Counted from the stretch's first letter, positions 23,664 to 31,251 are shown. The stretch is 64,000 bases of DNA from Ornithinimicrobium avium (GCF_003351765.1 NZ_CP031229.1:3100001-3164000); one strand, 5' to 3'. Notes: generated by a model from the letters alone, not told the origin. Program-made: numbers and translations.

Positions 23664-23694
23664 TGGTCGGGGTGACAGGATTTGGAGCTGCGAC
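23664..23694 (-). repeat. Attachment-site copy of the tRNA-Pro 3' end (left)
   Basis: The first 21 bases match 31175-31195 exactly, and over 31 bases 29 match (31175-31205). It covers the acceptor 3' strand and T-arm of tRNA-Pro only, so it is not a tRNA gene. The right end of the match already belongs to the integrase reading frame. Confidence 0.82.
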
Positions 23695-24215
23695 GCAAGG
23701 ACCTGTCCGGCAACGTCGTCCATGTGACCCGCGCCGTGGTGCGCCTGCCTGGTGAGGATCCCGAGACGGTGGCGGCGCGTCGTCGACCACGGTTCGTCGT
23801 GGGTGACCCCAAGAGCGAGGCCGGCATCCGCGCCGTCACGCTGCCGTCCGCGATCATGCCCGCCATCCAGGCGCACCTGGACGCGATGAAGGACAAGCGA
23901 CCGGACGCGCTGCTGTTCCATGCCAAGAGCAACCCGGCCCAGCACCTGGCCGTGTCCACTCTCAACAAGGCATGGCACCCCGCGCGGGCAGCGGCCGGGC
24001 GTCCGGACCTGCGCTGGCATGACCTGCGACACACGGGAGCGGTGTTCGCGGCGCAGGCGGGAGCGACGCTGGCTGAGCTCATGGCTCGGCTCGGCCACTC
24101 GACGCACAAGGCGGCCCTGCGCTACCAGCACGCCGCAGCGGACAGGGACGCCAGGATCGCGGAGGCGCTCTCGGCGATGGTCGAGGCCGGTTCGCCGCGT
24201 CGCGACGGCCTGTGA
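23682..24215 (+). pseudogene. Tyrosine recombinase/integrase, N-terminally truncated
   Basis: The frame from 23682 gives ELRRKDLSGNVVHVTRAVVR, the segment that normally follows the first catalytic Arg, and ends at 24215. The catalytic remainder is present: HDLRHTGAVFAAQAGATLAE (HxxR), GHSTHKAALRYQHA (His and nucleophile Tyr). The SAM-like core-binding domain and the first Arg are missing because the reading frame begins inside the tRNA-end repeat. A deletion joining the attachment site to the middle of the gene would explain this. The remnant cannot recombine DNA by itself. Confidence 0.88.
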
Positions 24216-24295
24216 ACGTCGCCTTGGCTTCAAGGCTGGCTGAACGCGCCCTGGTGGTTCTATTGTGTTTTTGGTGTTTGCTCTAGAGTAGAGAC

Positions 24296-24793
24296 ATGGA
24301 GAACGACACGCTGATGAAGACGGGGGCGGTCGCCGAGGCGCTCGGCGTCTCGCGTCAGCACGTCGTCAACCTGTGCGAGCGGGGCGACCTGCCTAGCATC
24401 AGGGTGGGGGCGCACCGCAGAGTCAGACGCTCTGACGTCGAGGCCCTGCTCGACGCCCAGTCGATGACGGAGGAGCAGCGCAAGCAGATGTGGATGCACC
24501 AGGCGATGCTCACCCACCTGCTCACCAGGCCGGAGGAAGTCATGGGGCTGGCGCGAGAGAACATCCGACGCTGGAGCTCCATGCATCGGGCGGACGGCCG
24601 AACGGTCGAGTACCTCCGTGAGTGGGACAGCATCCTCGCCCGGGGACTTGAACAGACGGTCGGCACGATCCTCAGCACCAGCCCCCGGGCGCGCGAGCTT
24701 CGTCAAAACTCCCCGTTCGCCGGCGTCCTGAGCCAGACCGAACGGACCCAGGCGCTGCGCACCTTCCGCGAGAAGCGCGCGCCGGCGGCATGA
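24296..24793 (+). CDS. Excisionase-family HTH protein, likely antitoxin-type regulator
   Basis: 165 residues; the ATG lies 6 bases after TAGAGT, so probably leaderless. The N-terminal MerR/excisionase-like HTH reads GAVAEALGVSRQHVVNLCER then RVGAHRRVRRSDVEALLDAQ. The C-terminal part (MWMHQAMLTHLL, RPEEVMGLARENIRRW, YLREWDSILARGLEQTVGTI, ARELRQNSPFAGVLS) matches a family of HTH proteins that in actinomycetes precede a nucleotidyltransferase-like toxin gene starting MNREE. Its stop overlaps just such a start (ATGA), but the partner is broken. It could therefore be an orphan antitoxin; an excisionase role is the alternative. Confidence 0.65.
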   Translation: MENDTLMKTGAVAEALGVSRQHVVNLCERGDLPSIRVGAHRRVRRSDVEALLDAQSMTEEQRKQMWMHQAMLTHLLTRPEEVMGLARENIRRWSSMHRADGRTVEYLREWDSILARGLEQTVGTILSTSPRARELRQNSPFAGVLSQTERTQALRTFREKRAPAA

Positions 24794-24858
24794 ATCGCGA
24801 GGAGTCCTGCTCAGCCGGAGACATCACCGAGGACCCAGACGTCTTGGTCATGTGCTAG
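24790..24858 (+). pseudogene. Remnant start of a DUF6036-like nucleotidyltransferase toxin gene
   Basis: ATGAATCGCGAGGAG overlaps the HTH stop and encodes MNREESC followed by ITEDPDVLVMC and then TAG at 24856. Intact partners of the HTH family begin MNREE(F) and contain a VIGSQA motif; here GS is replaced by the stop and QAV follows. The rest is not recognisable. The match is short, so this is tentative. Confidence 0.35.
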
Positions 24859-24992
24859 CAGGCAGTCCCGGCACCTGAGAAGAGGACGAGCGTGCGCCTC
24901 AGGCCGCGGCGTGAAGGTCGACATCGGCCCCGTCAAGAGGGCCACCGGTTTCGGCCCGAGCGGGTATGTAGCACATCGGCTACCATGAATTC

Positions 24993-25241
24993 ATGGAAAC
25001 GGTTGGGCTTCGTGAGCTGAGGCAGGACGCCTCCGGACTGCTGCGACGCGTGGAGCGAGGCGAGGAGATCATCATCACAGTGTCCGGTCGGCCCAGCGCC
25101 CGGCTCGTGCCAGCTCGGCAGAACCGTTGGCACCGCTGGGATGACGTCACGGATCTGTTCGCCGGCCCTGCTGATGCAGACTGGGAGGCTGATCGAGAAC
25201 TGGTCGAGGACGCCGTTCGCGACCCCTGGGCAGAGAAGTGA
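24993..25241 (+). CDS. Type II antitoxin, Phd/YefM family
   Basis: 82 residues beginning METVGLRELRQDASGLLRRV, the typical Phd/YefM N-terminal DNA-binding fold, then EEIIITVSGRPSARLVPARQ. The C-terminal part (ADADWEADRELVEDAVRDPW) is the acidic tail that would wrap the toxin. TACCAT lies 6 bases before the ATG, so the mRNA may be leaderless. It overlaps the toxin start as GTGA. The pair is expected to autorepress. Confidence 0.88.
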   Translation: METVGLRELRQDASGLLRRVERGEEIIITVSGRPSARLVPARQNRWHRWDDVTDLFAGPADADWEADRELVEDAVRDPWAEK

Positions 25242-25642
25242 CCGAACAGGCGGCGGCAGACGAGCGGGGCCTGCTCGACACGAGCGTGGTGATCGCCGAG
25301 GACGTCACGCCCATCCCCGGCGTCCTGGCCATCAGCACTGTCACGCTGGCGGAGCTGCACTTCGGGGTCCTGGTTGCCAGGTCCGCCGCGGTGCGTGCCG
25401 AACGCCTGCGGCGCCTGAGCATTCTCCAACGTCGCTTTGATGCTCTACCGCTAGATGAGACAGTGGCGGCCAGTTACGGCCGCCTCGCGGCCGCAGTCGT
25501 AGAAGCCGGACGTCAACCCCGTCGACGCACGATGGACCTGTTGATCGCGGCTACCGCCCATGCGCATGACGCTGCGCTGTACACCCGCAACCCAGATGAT
25601 TTCGGCGGACTCGAGGATCTGATAGATGTGCGCGTGGTCTAA
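25238..25642 (+). CDS. vapC: VapC-type PIN-domain toxin
   Basis: 134 residues from GTG 25238, overlapping the antitoxin stop. PIN-domain acids are visible: Asp in GLLDTSVVIAED, Glu in STVTLAELHFGVL, Asp in RRTMDLLIAATAHAHDA and the closing YTRNPDDFGGLEDLI. VapC toxins are RNA-cutting enzymes that stop translation by cleaving tRNA or rRNA when the antitoxin decays. All acidic residues are intact, so the toxin is probably functional. A nearly identical fragment of its C-terminus is found at 20886. Confidence 0.9.
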   Translation: MTEQAAADERGLLDTSVVIAEDVTPIPGVLAISTVTLAELHFGVLVARSAAVRAERLRRLSILQRRFDALPLDETVAASYGRLAAAVVEAGRQPRRRTMDLLIAATAHAHDAALYTRNPDDFGGLEDLIDVRVV

Positions 25643-25729
25643 CCACGCGCGGCAATGTCGGACGCGCCGCAGGCTAGCGTCCTCCTGGCGGCATGGGAAG
25701 GCGTTGTAGCGCTGGGGTCTGGACGTGAG

Positions 25730-25788
25730 GAACGTCCTCCTGATGCGCTTGTCGGGCTTGGTATCCCATCGCCTTCAGGAGGACGTTC
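25730..25788 (+). promoter_or_regulatory. 14-bp inverted repeat in the IS110 leader, enclosing the ribosome-binding site
   Basis: GAACGTCCTCCTGA (25730-25743) is perfectly complementary to TCAGGAGGACGTTC (25775-25788), with a 31-base loop. The AGGAGG ribosome-binding site of the transposase lies in the right arm, 7 bases before the ATG at 25790. IS110-group elements encode a structured bridge RNA in the non-coding region upstream of the transposase, so this hairpin may be part of one or may control transposase translation. Only a remnant element is present. Confidence 0.5.
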
Positions 25789-25789
25789 A

Positions 25790-26290
25790 ATGTCTAACCG
25801 TAGTGGTGTCTCGCGTGGTGACCGGAACCGGAACGCCAGGCTGGCCCGGCTGCGCGAAGCGGTCCCGCCCACGAATGCGATCGTGGGCATCGACCTTGCC
25901 GACCGCAAGCAGATGGTCGTGGTGTGCGACCACGACTCCCGCGTCCTGGCCCGGCGCACCTTCCGGTGCAAGGCCTGGGACCTTGGCGCCGCGCTGGACT
26001 GGGCAGGCCAGCACGGGGCCCGCCACGGGTTCGCCGGCGTCACGGTCGCCTGTGAGCCGACCGGGCACCGGTGGCGGATCCTGGGCCAGCTCGCGGCTGA
26101 CCGGGGCATGGCGTTCGTGTGCGTGCAGCCCACGATCTCCTCCTGGGCGCGCAAGTCCGAGGACCTGACGTTCGACAAGACCGACGACAAGGACGCCGTG
26201 CTGATCGCCCGGCTGGTCGGACAGCTGCGCTGCTACCTGCCTGAACCGGTCGATGAGACCTGGGGCCGCCTGCGGCACCTTCTCGGTCAT
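25790..26290 (+). pseudogene. IS110-family transposase, 5' part only
   Basis: The frame from ATG 25790 encodes the N-terminal RuvC-like DEDD domain: IVGIDLADRKQMVVVCDHDS, VTVACEPTGHRWRILGQLAA, VQPTISSWARKSEDL, DKTDDKDAVLIARLVGQLRC and YLPEPVDETWGRLRHL. Similarity ends near 26290, and the C-terminal transposase_20 domain with its catalytic Ser is missing. The downstream junction runs into non-coding DNA behind the HEAT-repeat gene. The element is inactive; its right end was lost. Confidence 0.85.
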
Positions 26291-26413
26291 CAGGTGACCT
26301 TCCCTGCCAGCGGTGCCGGCGTGTCAGGCCACAAACACCGTTCGGCGGACAGTCCCCGCTGCTCGTCAGCTGCGGCGTCTGTTCAGGGTCCGCGACCGGG
26401 TGGCCGTCGAGCG

Positions 26414-27181
26414 TCAGATGCTTGCTCTTGCGATGGCTCTGACTCTGGCATCGTGATGGTTGATGCTGGCCTGGTGCAGGGTGGCCCGGGCGGGCGGGTG
26501 GTCGGTGAGTTCGCGCAGGGCGAGGGTGGCCGCCAGCCGGACGTCGGGGTGGTCGTCGTCCAGGCGGTTGGTCAGTGCGGGGGTGGCCTCGTGCGCGGCG
26601 GGTGCGCCGATGAAGCACAGGACATCTGCGGCGTGGGAGCGCACTGTGGCTGCCTGGTGCTCCAGGGCCGCGGCGACCGTGGGCACCGCCGGGGCTCCGA
26701 ACTGGCTCAGGGTGGCGGTGATCCCGTCGCGCACGGTGAGTTCTGTCGCGCCGAGGCGGTCCACCAGCAGGGGGATGACCGAGGGGTCCTTGATCCGGGC
26801 CAGCGCCCATCTGGCCTTGTCCGCGACGGCCGGGTCGGGGTCGTCGATGTGCTGCGCGACGACCGCGACCGAGCCCGGGTCGGCGACCTTGCTGAGCAGG
26901 TGAAGCGCCTGCAGGCGGATCTCGGCGTCGGGGTTGTGCAGCTGGGCTGCTGCCTCCTTGGTGGCCGCAGCCGGGGTGCGGGTGAGTACCCAGGTGAGCG
27001 TCTCGCGCACGAAGACGTCGCTCTCCTGCCACAGCAGGTCCGCGATCCGTGGAGCGAGCCGGGGGTCGGCGAGCTGGCCGAGGGCGATCGCACCCTGCTG
27101 GCGCACGTCCTTGTCCGGGTGGGTCAACGCGGACAGGGCAGGGTGAGCACCGTCGGTGGGCGCGGGTAAGTGGTGGTCCAT
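26414..27181 (-). CDS. HEAT-repeat protein
   Basis: 255 residues from ATG 27181, 7 bases after TAGAGT (27194-27189), so probably leaderless. The whole protein is a chain of about seven HEAT/PBS-lyase-type repeats of roughly 31 residues (DKDVRQQGAIALGQLADPRL, NPDAEIRLQALHLLSKVADP, DPAVADKARWALARIKDPSV, ELTVRDGITATLSQFGAPAV, HPDVRLAATLALRELTDHPP). Such solenoids bind proteins, and no catalytic domain is attached. No signal peptide. The partner is unknown. It is divergent from the membrane-protein gene at 27269, with both starts within 90 bases. Confidence 0.82.
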   Translation of the reverse strand: MDHHLPAPTDGAHPALSALTHPDKDVRQQGAIALGQLADPRLAPRIADLLWQESDVFVRETLTWVLTRTPAAATKEAAAQLHNPDAEIRLQALHLLSKVADPGSVAVVAQHIDDPDPAVADKARWALARIKDPSVIPLLVDRLGATELTVRDGITATLSQFGAPAVPTVAAALEHQAATVRSHAADVLCFIGAPAAHEATPALTNRLDDDHPDVRLAATLALRELTDHPPARATLHQASINHHDARVRAIARASI

Positions 27182-27268
27182 GGGTGGGACTCTAGAGGCT
27201 CCCGTGACGTGAGGCTCAAGACCCTGGCCATGGGCTCAGGTCCTGCCCGTCGTGCCAGACTCCTGTTC

Positions 27269-27979
27269 GTGGAAGACGGAGGTCTTGAGACGTGGCCGGT
27301 CCTGGGTGCCTGGCGGGGGGTGCTGCTGACCGGTGCGGTGGCGGCGCTGGGGTCGGTGCTGCTGATCGTGCTGCAGGTGGTCGTCTTCGCGGTGCAACCC
27401 CCGCCGGGCACGGTCGCGGGGTTCTTCGAGCTGATGAGGGCCGACCCGGTGCTGGGGCTGGTCAGCCTTGACCTGCTCTACAGTCTCAACAACGTCCTGG
27501 TGGCGCTGATCTACCTGGCCCTGGTGGTGGTGCTGTGGGGGCGGGCCCGGTCCGCTGCCGCGGTGGTCGGTGTGCTGGTCGTGCTGGGGATGGCGGCCTA
27601 CCTGGCGTCCAACCCTGCGGTGGAGATGCTGCTGCTGGCCCGCGTGCACGGGGCCGCGCCCGCCGCGGACAGGCCGGCGCTGCAGGCTGCGGGTGAGGTG
27701 CTGCTCGCGTCGTGGCGGGGGACGGCGTTCCTGACCTACTACGTCCTGAACGGGGTCGCTCTCCTGCTGGCAGGGGCCGCGCTGCTGGGCACCAGGGTCC
27801 TGGGGCGTGCGGTGGCGTGGTGGGCACTGGCGGCGGGGGTGTTGATGCTGGTCCCCTCGACGTTCGGAGTGGTCGGTTTGGTGATGTCGGTCGCCTCGCT
27901 GCTGCCCTGGTGCGTGATGTGCGTCCTGGTCGCGGTGCGGCTGCGTGGGCTGGCCGTAGCCGCCACGTCCTCGCGGTGA
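27269..27979 (+). CDS. Multi-pass membrane protein of unknown function
   Basis: About 236 residues if the GTG at 27269 is used (CAGACT lies 7 bases before it); ATG 27230 is also open. About six hydrophobic segments are visible: WRGVLLTGAVAALGSVLLIV, LDLLYSLNNVLVALIYLALV, SAAAVVGVLVVLGMAAYLAS, FLTYYVLNGVALLLAGAALL, AVAWWALAAGVLMLVPSTFG and LVMSVASLLPWCVMCVLVAV. The pattern resembles DUF4386-like membrane proteins, but no motif proves it. It ends 5 bases from the convergent TetR gene and may be a target of that regulator. Confidence 0.6.
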   Translation: MEDGGLETWPVLGAWRGVLLTGAVAALGSVLLIVLQVVVFAVQPPPGTVAGFFELMRADPVLGLVSLDLLYSLNNVLVALIYLALVVVLWGRARSAAAVVGVLVVLGMAAYLASNPAVEMLLLARVHGAAPAADRPALQAAGEVLLASWRGTAFLTYYVLNGVALLLAGAALLGTRVLGRAVAWWALAAGVLMLVPSTFGVVGLVMSVASLLPWCVMCVLVAVRLRGLAVAATSSR

Positions 27980-27984
27980 CGGGG

Positions 27985-28719
27985 TCAGCCCGGGGCCAGC
28001 TGAGACAGCCGGCGCAGCAACGCCCTGAGGCCGGCGTTGAACTCCGTGGTCGTGTCCGCGCGTTCCAGGACGGGCCGTAGCTCGGTGATGGTGGGGTAGT
28101 CGTGCACATCGACCTCGCGGTCCCGCCCGGTCACCGGTGCAGCGTCGTCCTCGCTGGTTCCTTCGTCGATGCGGGCCTCGGGAGGGGCGGTGCCCTGCCC
28201 CTGGGCGGCGACCTCGAGCAGGAGGTAACCGAGCAAGAAGCTGGAGAACGCCTGGTAGGCGTGCACGGCGTCCTCTGGTGTCCATCCCTGGGCCCGCAGG
28301 GTCGCCAGCAGGTGCTCCACCACGCGCAGGCTGCGCAGCGGTGGGTGCAGCCAGGGCGCGGCGGGGTGGCGGGTCGCGACCAGCGGAAACAGCCGAGGGT
28401 GTTTCAGCGCCAGCTTACGCACCTGGGCGGCCACGTCGGTGAGGTACTCCTCCCACGGTGGTGGTTCGTTCGGAAGGTCCAGGGAGTCGGTGAGGCGGTC
28501 GACGACCGCCTCCAGCAGATCATCTCTGCCGTCCACGTGCCGGTACAACGACATCCCCTCATACCCCAGCACCGCGCCGAGGTTGCGCATCGACAGGGCT
28601 TCCACGCCGCGCTGGTCGATCAGGTCCACGGCCGCGTCGACGATGGTGTCCCGGGCCAGGGCAGGGCGGACCTCGCGGCGGCCTGAGCGCCGCGTGCGAG
28701 CACGCGTGGTGTCGACCAT
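27985..28719 (-). CDS. TetR-family transcriptional regulator (copy 1)
   Basis: 244 residues from ATG 28719, 7 bases after TAGACT, so probably leaderless. The N-terminal HTH reads ALARDTIVDAAVDLIDQRGV, EALSMRNLGAVLGYEGMSLYRHV. The C-terminal ligand domain (HPRLFPLVATRHPAAPWLHP, LRSLRVVEHLLATL, AVHAYQAFSSFLLGYLLLEV) is of the TetR_C_1 type. The same blocks recur in the broken TetR gene at 29711-30387, so the two are paralogues. It is divergent from the PRC-barrel gene with the palindrome at 28808 between them, the usual layout for autoregulation and control of the neighbour. Ligand unknown. Confidence 0.88.
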   Translation of the reverse strand: MVDTTRARTRRSGRREVRPALARDTIVDAAVDLIDQRGVEALSMRNLGAVLGYEGMSLYRHVDGRDDLLEAVVDRLTDSLDLPNEPPPWEEYLTDVAAQVRKLALKHPRLFPLVATRHPAAPWLHPPLRSLRVVEHLLATLRAQGWTPEDAVHAYQAFSSFLLGYLLLEVAAQGQGTAPPEARIDEGTSEDDAAPVTGRDREVDVHDYPTITELRPVLERADTTTEFNAGLRALLRRLSQLAPG

Positions 28720-28807
28720 CGTGGCCAGTCTAGGCCGACCCATGCAGGCGGGCAGCCCAGGTCGTGACCACCCGGTGCCGGTTCGAGGTGCGCGCACCGC
28801 CGGTGCG

Positions 28808-28820
28808 CTTACGCTGTAAG
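28808..28820. promoter_or_regulatory. TetR operator-like palindrome 1
   Basis: CTTAC-GCT-GTAAG lies between the TetR gene (28719) and the PRC-barrel gene (28857). The same 5-3-5 pattern occurs before the second TetR gene at 30461. Confidence 0.5.
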
Positions 28821-28856
28821 TCTCAGTTCCCCCGTTGAACGACGGAGCGTAAGCAC

Positions 28857-29642
28857 ATGAGGATCACGCAGGAGCAGGTGCAGGACCTGGAGGCCGCCGA
28901 GGTCGTCGACCGAGACGGCGACGTCCTGGGTGGTGTGGAGCAGGTGTATCTGGATGACCGCAGCGGTGACCCGGCGTGGGTGACCGTGCGGACCGGGTTG
29001 TTCGGCACGAAGGAGACATTCGTGCCGCTGCAGGACGCCTCGCTGGACAACGGGCAGCTGCGGGTGCCGTACGAGAAGGGCTACGTCAAGGACGCACCGA
29101 ACTTCGACGCCGATGAGCACCTGTCCGAGCAGGAGCAGGACCGCCTGTACGAGTACTACCGGCTGGACACGTCCGGGATGGACGTCAGCGGCGGCCCGAG
29201 GACCGGCGACCGCGACGTCGACCGTGACGGGAGGCTTTACGGGGCATGGCCGGCACCGGCACCGGTCCCGGGGATGATGACGCGCGGATGACGTTGCACG
29301 AGGAGCGGGTCGACGTCGGCACCGAGCGGGTGCAGACCGGCCGGGTCCGGCTGCGCAAGCACGTGGTGACCGAGCAGAAGACGGTGACCGTGCCGGTCCA
29401 GCGTGAGGAGTACGAGATCGTGCGCGAGCCTGTGACCGGGGGAGGACACCGGCGGGGCGGACTTGGGCGAGGATGAGGTCGTGGTGGCCGTGCACGAGGA
29501 GCGCCCGGTGATCGCCAAGGACGTCGTGGCGACCGAGCAGGTCGGGATCCAGCGGGAGAGCGTGACCGAACAGCGTGAGGTCACCACCGACGTCTCCCGC
29601 GAGGAGGTCGACGTCGTCGAGGACACCGACCGGCGCAGCTGA
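28857..29642 (+). pseudogene. PRC-barrel/DUF2382 protein gene with two compensating frameshifts
   Basis: Three consecutive frames join into one family protein. 28857 to about 29230 encodes a PRC-barrel (VVDRDGDVLGGVEQVYLDD, WVTVRTGLFGTKETFVPLQD, YVKDAPNFDADEHLSEQEQD). About 29246-29440 continues in another frame with the first DUF2382 half (MTLHEERVDVGTERVQTGRV, LRKHVVTEQKTVTVPVQREE). About 29443-29642 returns to the original frame with the second half (VAVHEERPVIAKDVVATEQV, VTEQREVTTDVSREEVDVVE). One net base loss and one net gain are needed; the second lies at a GGGGG run. Such proteins are linked to stress and sporulation-type responses. Sequencing error is a real alternative. Confidence 0.75.
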
Positions 29643-29656
29643 GGTCGGATCGAGCA

Positions 29657-29701
29657 GGGCCGGCACCCCGCCCATACCCCTCCGTCGCGGGGTGCCGGCC
29701 C
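29657..29701. terminator. Bidirectional hairpin terminator
   Basis: GGGCCGGCACCCCGC (29657-29671) is perfectly complementary to 29687-29701 with a 15-base loop. It sits between the convergent PRC-barrel/DUF2382 gene and the second TetR gene and can serve both. Confidence 0.8.
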
Positions 29702-29710
29702 ACCCCAACC

Positions 29711-30387
29711 TCACTGCCCCAGCTGCATCTCCAGCCGGTCGATCAGCGCCTCCAGGCCGATCTCGAACTGCTCTGCGCCGCTGTCCCGGGAGAGCCGTTC
29801 CCGCATCCGCCTCAGGTGCGGGAAGTGCCCATCCTCGCGATGCTCGTGCGTGCCCGGCACGCTCGCGCCGCCCTCGTCCAGCGGCACCTCGACCGGCCCG
29901 GTGCTGGCACCCAGCAGGGAGCCTCCAGCAGCAGGTGGCCCAGCAGGAAGGAGGAGAACCCCTGGTAGGCCTGCACCGCCTCCTCGTCGCTGAACCCGTG
30001 CCCGACCAGGTGTGCCAGCAGGTCCTCCACCACGATCAACGAGCGCAGCGGCGGCCGCAGCCACGGCGCGGCCGGGGGTGAGGTGACCAGCAGCGGGAAC
30101 GCCCTCGGGTGCATCACCATCACCTCCCGCACCCGGTGCCCCAGCGCCTGCAGGTACCCCTGCCAGGTGCGTGCCATCCCCTCCTCCAGCGGTCCCTCGA
30201 TCCGGGACACCAGCTCGGCCACGACCACGTCCAGCAGCTCCTCCCGACCCGAGACCACCCGGTAGAGCTGCTCCACCGGCACCCCGGCCTGTCCGGCGAT
30301 CACCCGCAGGCTCACCGCCTGCGGCCCGCCCTGATCGATCAGCTCCAGCGCGGCCCGCACCAGACCGTCCCGCTCCACCTGACTCAT
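29711..30387 (-). pseudogene. TetR-family regulator (copy 2), frameshifted
   Basis: From ATG 30387 (MSQVERDGLVRAALELIDQG) the HTH (GPQAVSLRVIAGQAGVPVEQ, LYRVVSGREELLDVV) and most of the ligand domain (HPRAFPLLVTSPPAAPWLRP, AVQAYQGFSSFLLGHLLLEA) are read in one frame. Near 29926-29932 one base appears to be missing. The true C-terminus continues in the next frame (LLGASTGPVEVPLDEGGASV, FEIGLEALIDRLEMQLGQ) to the stop at 29711. It is a paralogue of the TetR at 27985. The frameshift removes only the last helices, so some function is possible; a sequencing error cannot be excluded. Confidence 0.78.
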
Positions 30388-30460
30388 CACCAGCCTCCGT
30401 CCCTGCCTCAGCGTCTCCGTCGGGCGGTGGTGAGCAGTTACCACTCACCGCCCTCTCGTG

Positions 30461-30473
30461 CTTACAGTGTAAA
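30461..30473. promoter_or_regulatory. TetR operator-like palindrome 2
   Basis: CTTAC-AGT-GTAAA, the same 5-3-5 pattern as 28808-28820, lies between the second TetR gene (start 30387) and the divergent truncated gene at 30521. GTGAG/CTCAC arms at about 30430-30447 form another small repeat beside it. Confidence 0.5.
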
Positions 30474-30520
30474 TCCCGCGGCGGGCCACTCCGGTCGGCC
30501 GCTACCGAAAGGAACACTCC

Positions 30521-30571
30521 ATGACCGAACCACTGGAGCAGCTCTGGGCCGCCACGGTCCTGTACGTCCCC
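30521..30571 (+). pseudogene. Truncated 5' end of a gene, possibly a mechanosensitive-channel-like membrane protein
   Basis: A good ribosome-binding site (AAAGGA, 7 bases before the ATG) introduces MTEPLEQLWAATVLYVPG, after which the sequence runs into the 3'-truncated oxidoreductase gene of the opposite strand. The start resembles the entry into the first membrane helix of MscS-like proteins, but 17 residues are too few to be sure. It was probably the target of the adjacent TetR. Confidence 0.35.
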
Positions 30572-30935
30572 GGTCGGCCATCCCCGGGCGGTCCTGCGGG
30601 GCGCGCAGCCCGCCGCCTGACAGCGTCACGATGCGGCGCACGCCAGCAGCTCTCATCGCATCCACGATGATCCGCGTGCCGTCCGTCTGCAGGGTCCTGG
30701 GTGGGCCCTTGACCTGCCCGAACAAGCTCAGCACGACGTCCGCGCCCGACACCGCCCGGGCCACCGACGCGGGGTCGAGGACGTCCCCGCGGATCACGCT
30801 CAGGTCGTCACCCTCGTGATCCAGCTTCGCAGGGTCGCGCACCAGCTCGCGCACGGCATGACCGGCGTCGAGAGCACGGTGCAGGACGCGGCCCCCGGTC
30901 CTGCCGGTCGCACCGAACAGCGCGATGGTCGCTAT
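30570..30935 (-). pseudogene. NAD(P)H-binding (NmrA/SDR-like) protein, broken at both ends
   Basis: The frame reads ATIALFGATGRTGGRVLHRA, a Rossmann GxxGxxG fold, then VIRGDVLDPASVARAVSGAD, VLSLFGQVKGPPRTLQTDGT and RRIVTLSGGGLRAPQDRPGM, where it stops matching the family. No ATG, GTG or TTG is in frame before the fold; ATA stands where ATG is expected (30935-30933). The C-terminal half is lost at about 30570, exactly where the opposite-strand truncated gene ends, so one deletion fused the two tails. Confidence 0.75.
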
Positions 30936-31029
30936 AAGTTCAGTTTAGCGGCTTAACCGACGAGGGGGCGACCGGGGACGCAAGCACCCTGACGGCACGA
31001 ATCTGGGCAGGGGGATCCGCACTCAGGCT

Positions 31030-31105
31030 GGGCATAACGAGCGACTCGTCCTGTCCCGACCTGGCCACTCCTGTCATCACCCGGCCTTGTGCCCCAGTTA
31101 TGCCC
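31030..31105. repeat. Separated inverted repeat between the oxidoreductase remnant and tRNA-Pro
   Basis: GGGCATAAC (31030-31038) and GTTATGCCC (31097-31105) are perfect 9-bp inverted copies 58 bases apart. No gene was found in 30936-31177 otherwise. It may be a remnant of recombinase arm sites or of a mobile element end. Confidence 0.3.
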
Positions 31106-31148
31106 GACGCGACGATTTCACGCCATTAGGCGACCCCAGGATGGCAAA

Positions 31149-31171
31149 ACCGCAGGTCAGGAACCTGCGGT
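31149..31171 (-). terminator. tRNA-Pro terminator
   Basis: On the minus strand ACCGCAGGT-TCCTG-ACCTGCGGT followed by TTTT, starting 7 bases past the tRNA 3' end. A classical intrinsic terminator with a 9-bp stem. Confidence 0.85.
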
Positions 31172-31172
31172 A

Positions 31173-31251
<79 letters not shown>

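Noticed and set aside
23664..23694. A second tRNA-Pro gene
   Set aside because: Only the acceptor 3' strand and T-arm are present; no D-arm or anticodon arm lies beside it.
30521..30700. Complete small gene starting MTEPLEQLW
   Set aside because: After about 17 codons the frame is the reverse complement of the oxidoreductase remnant, so only the start is genuine.
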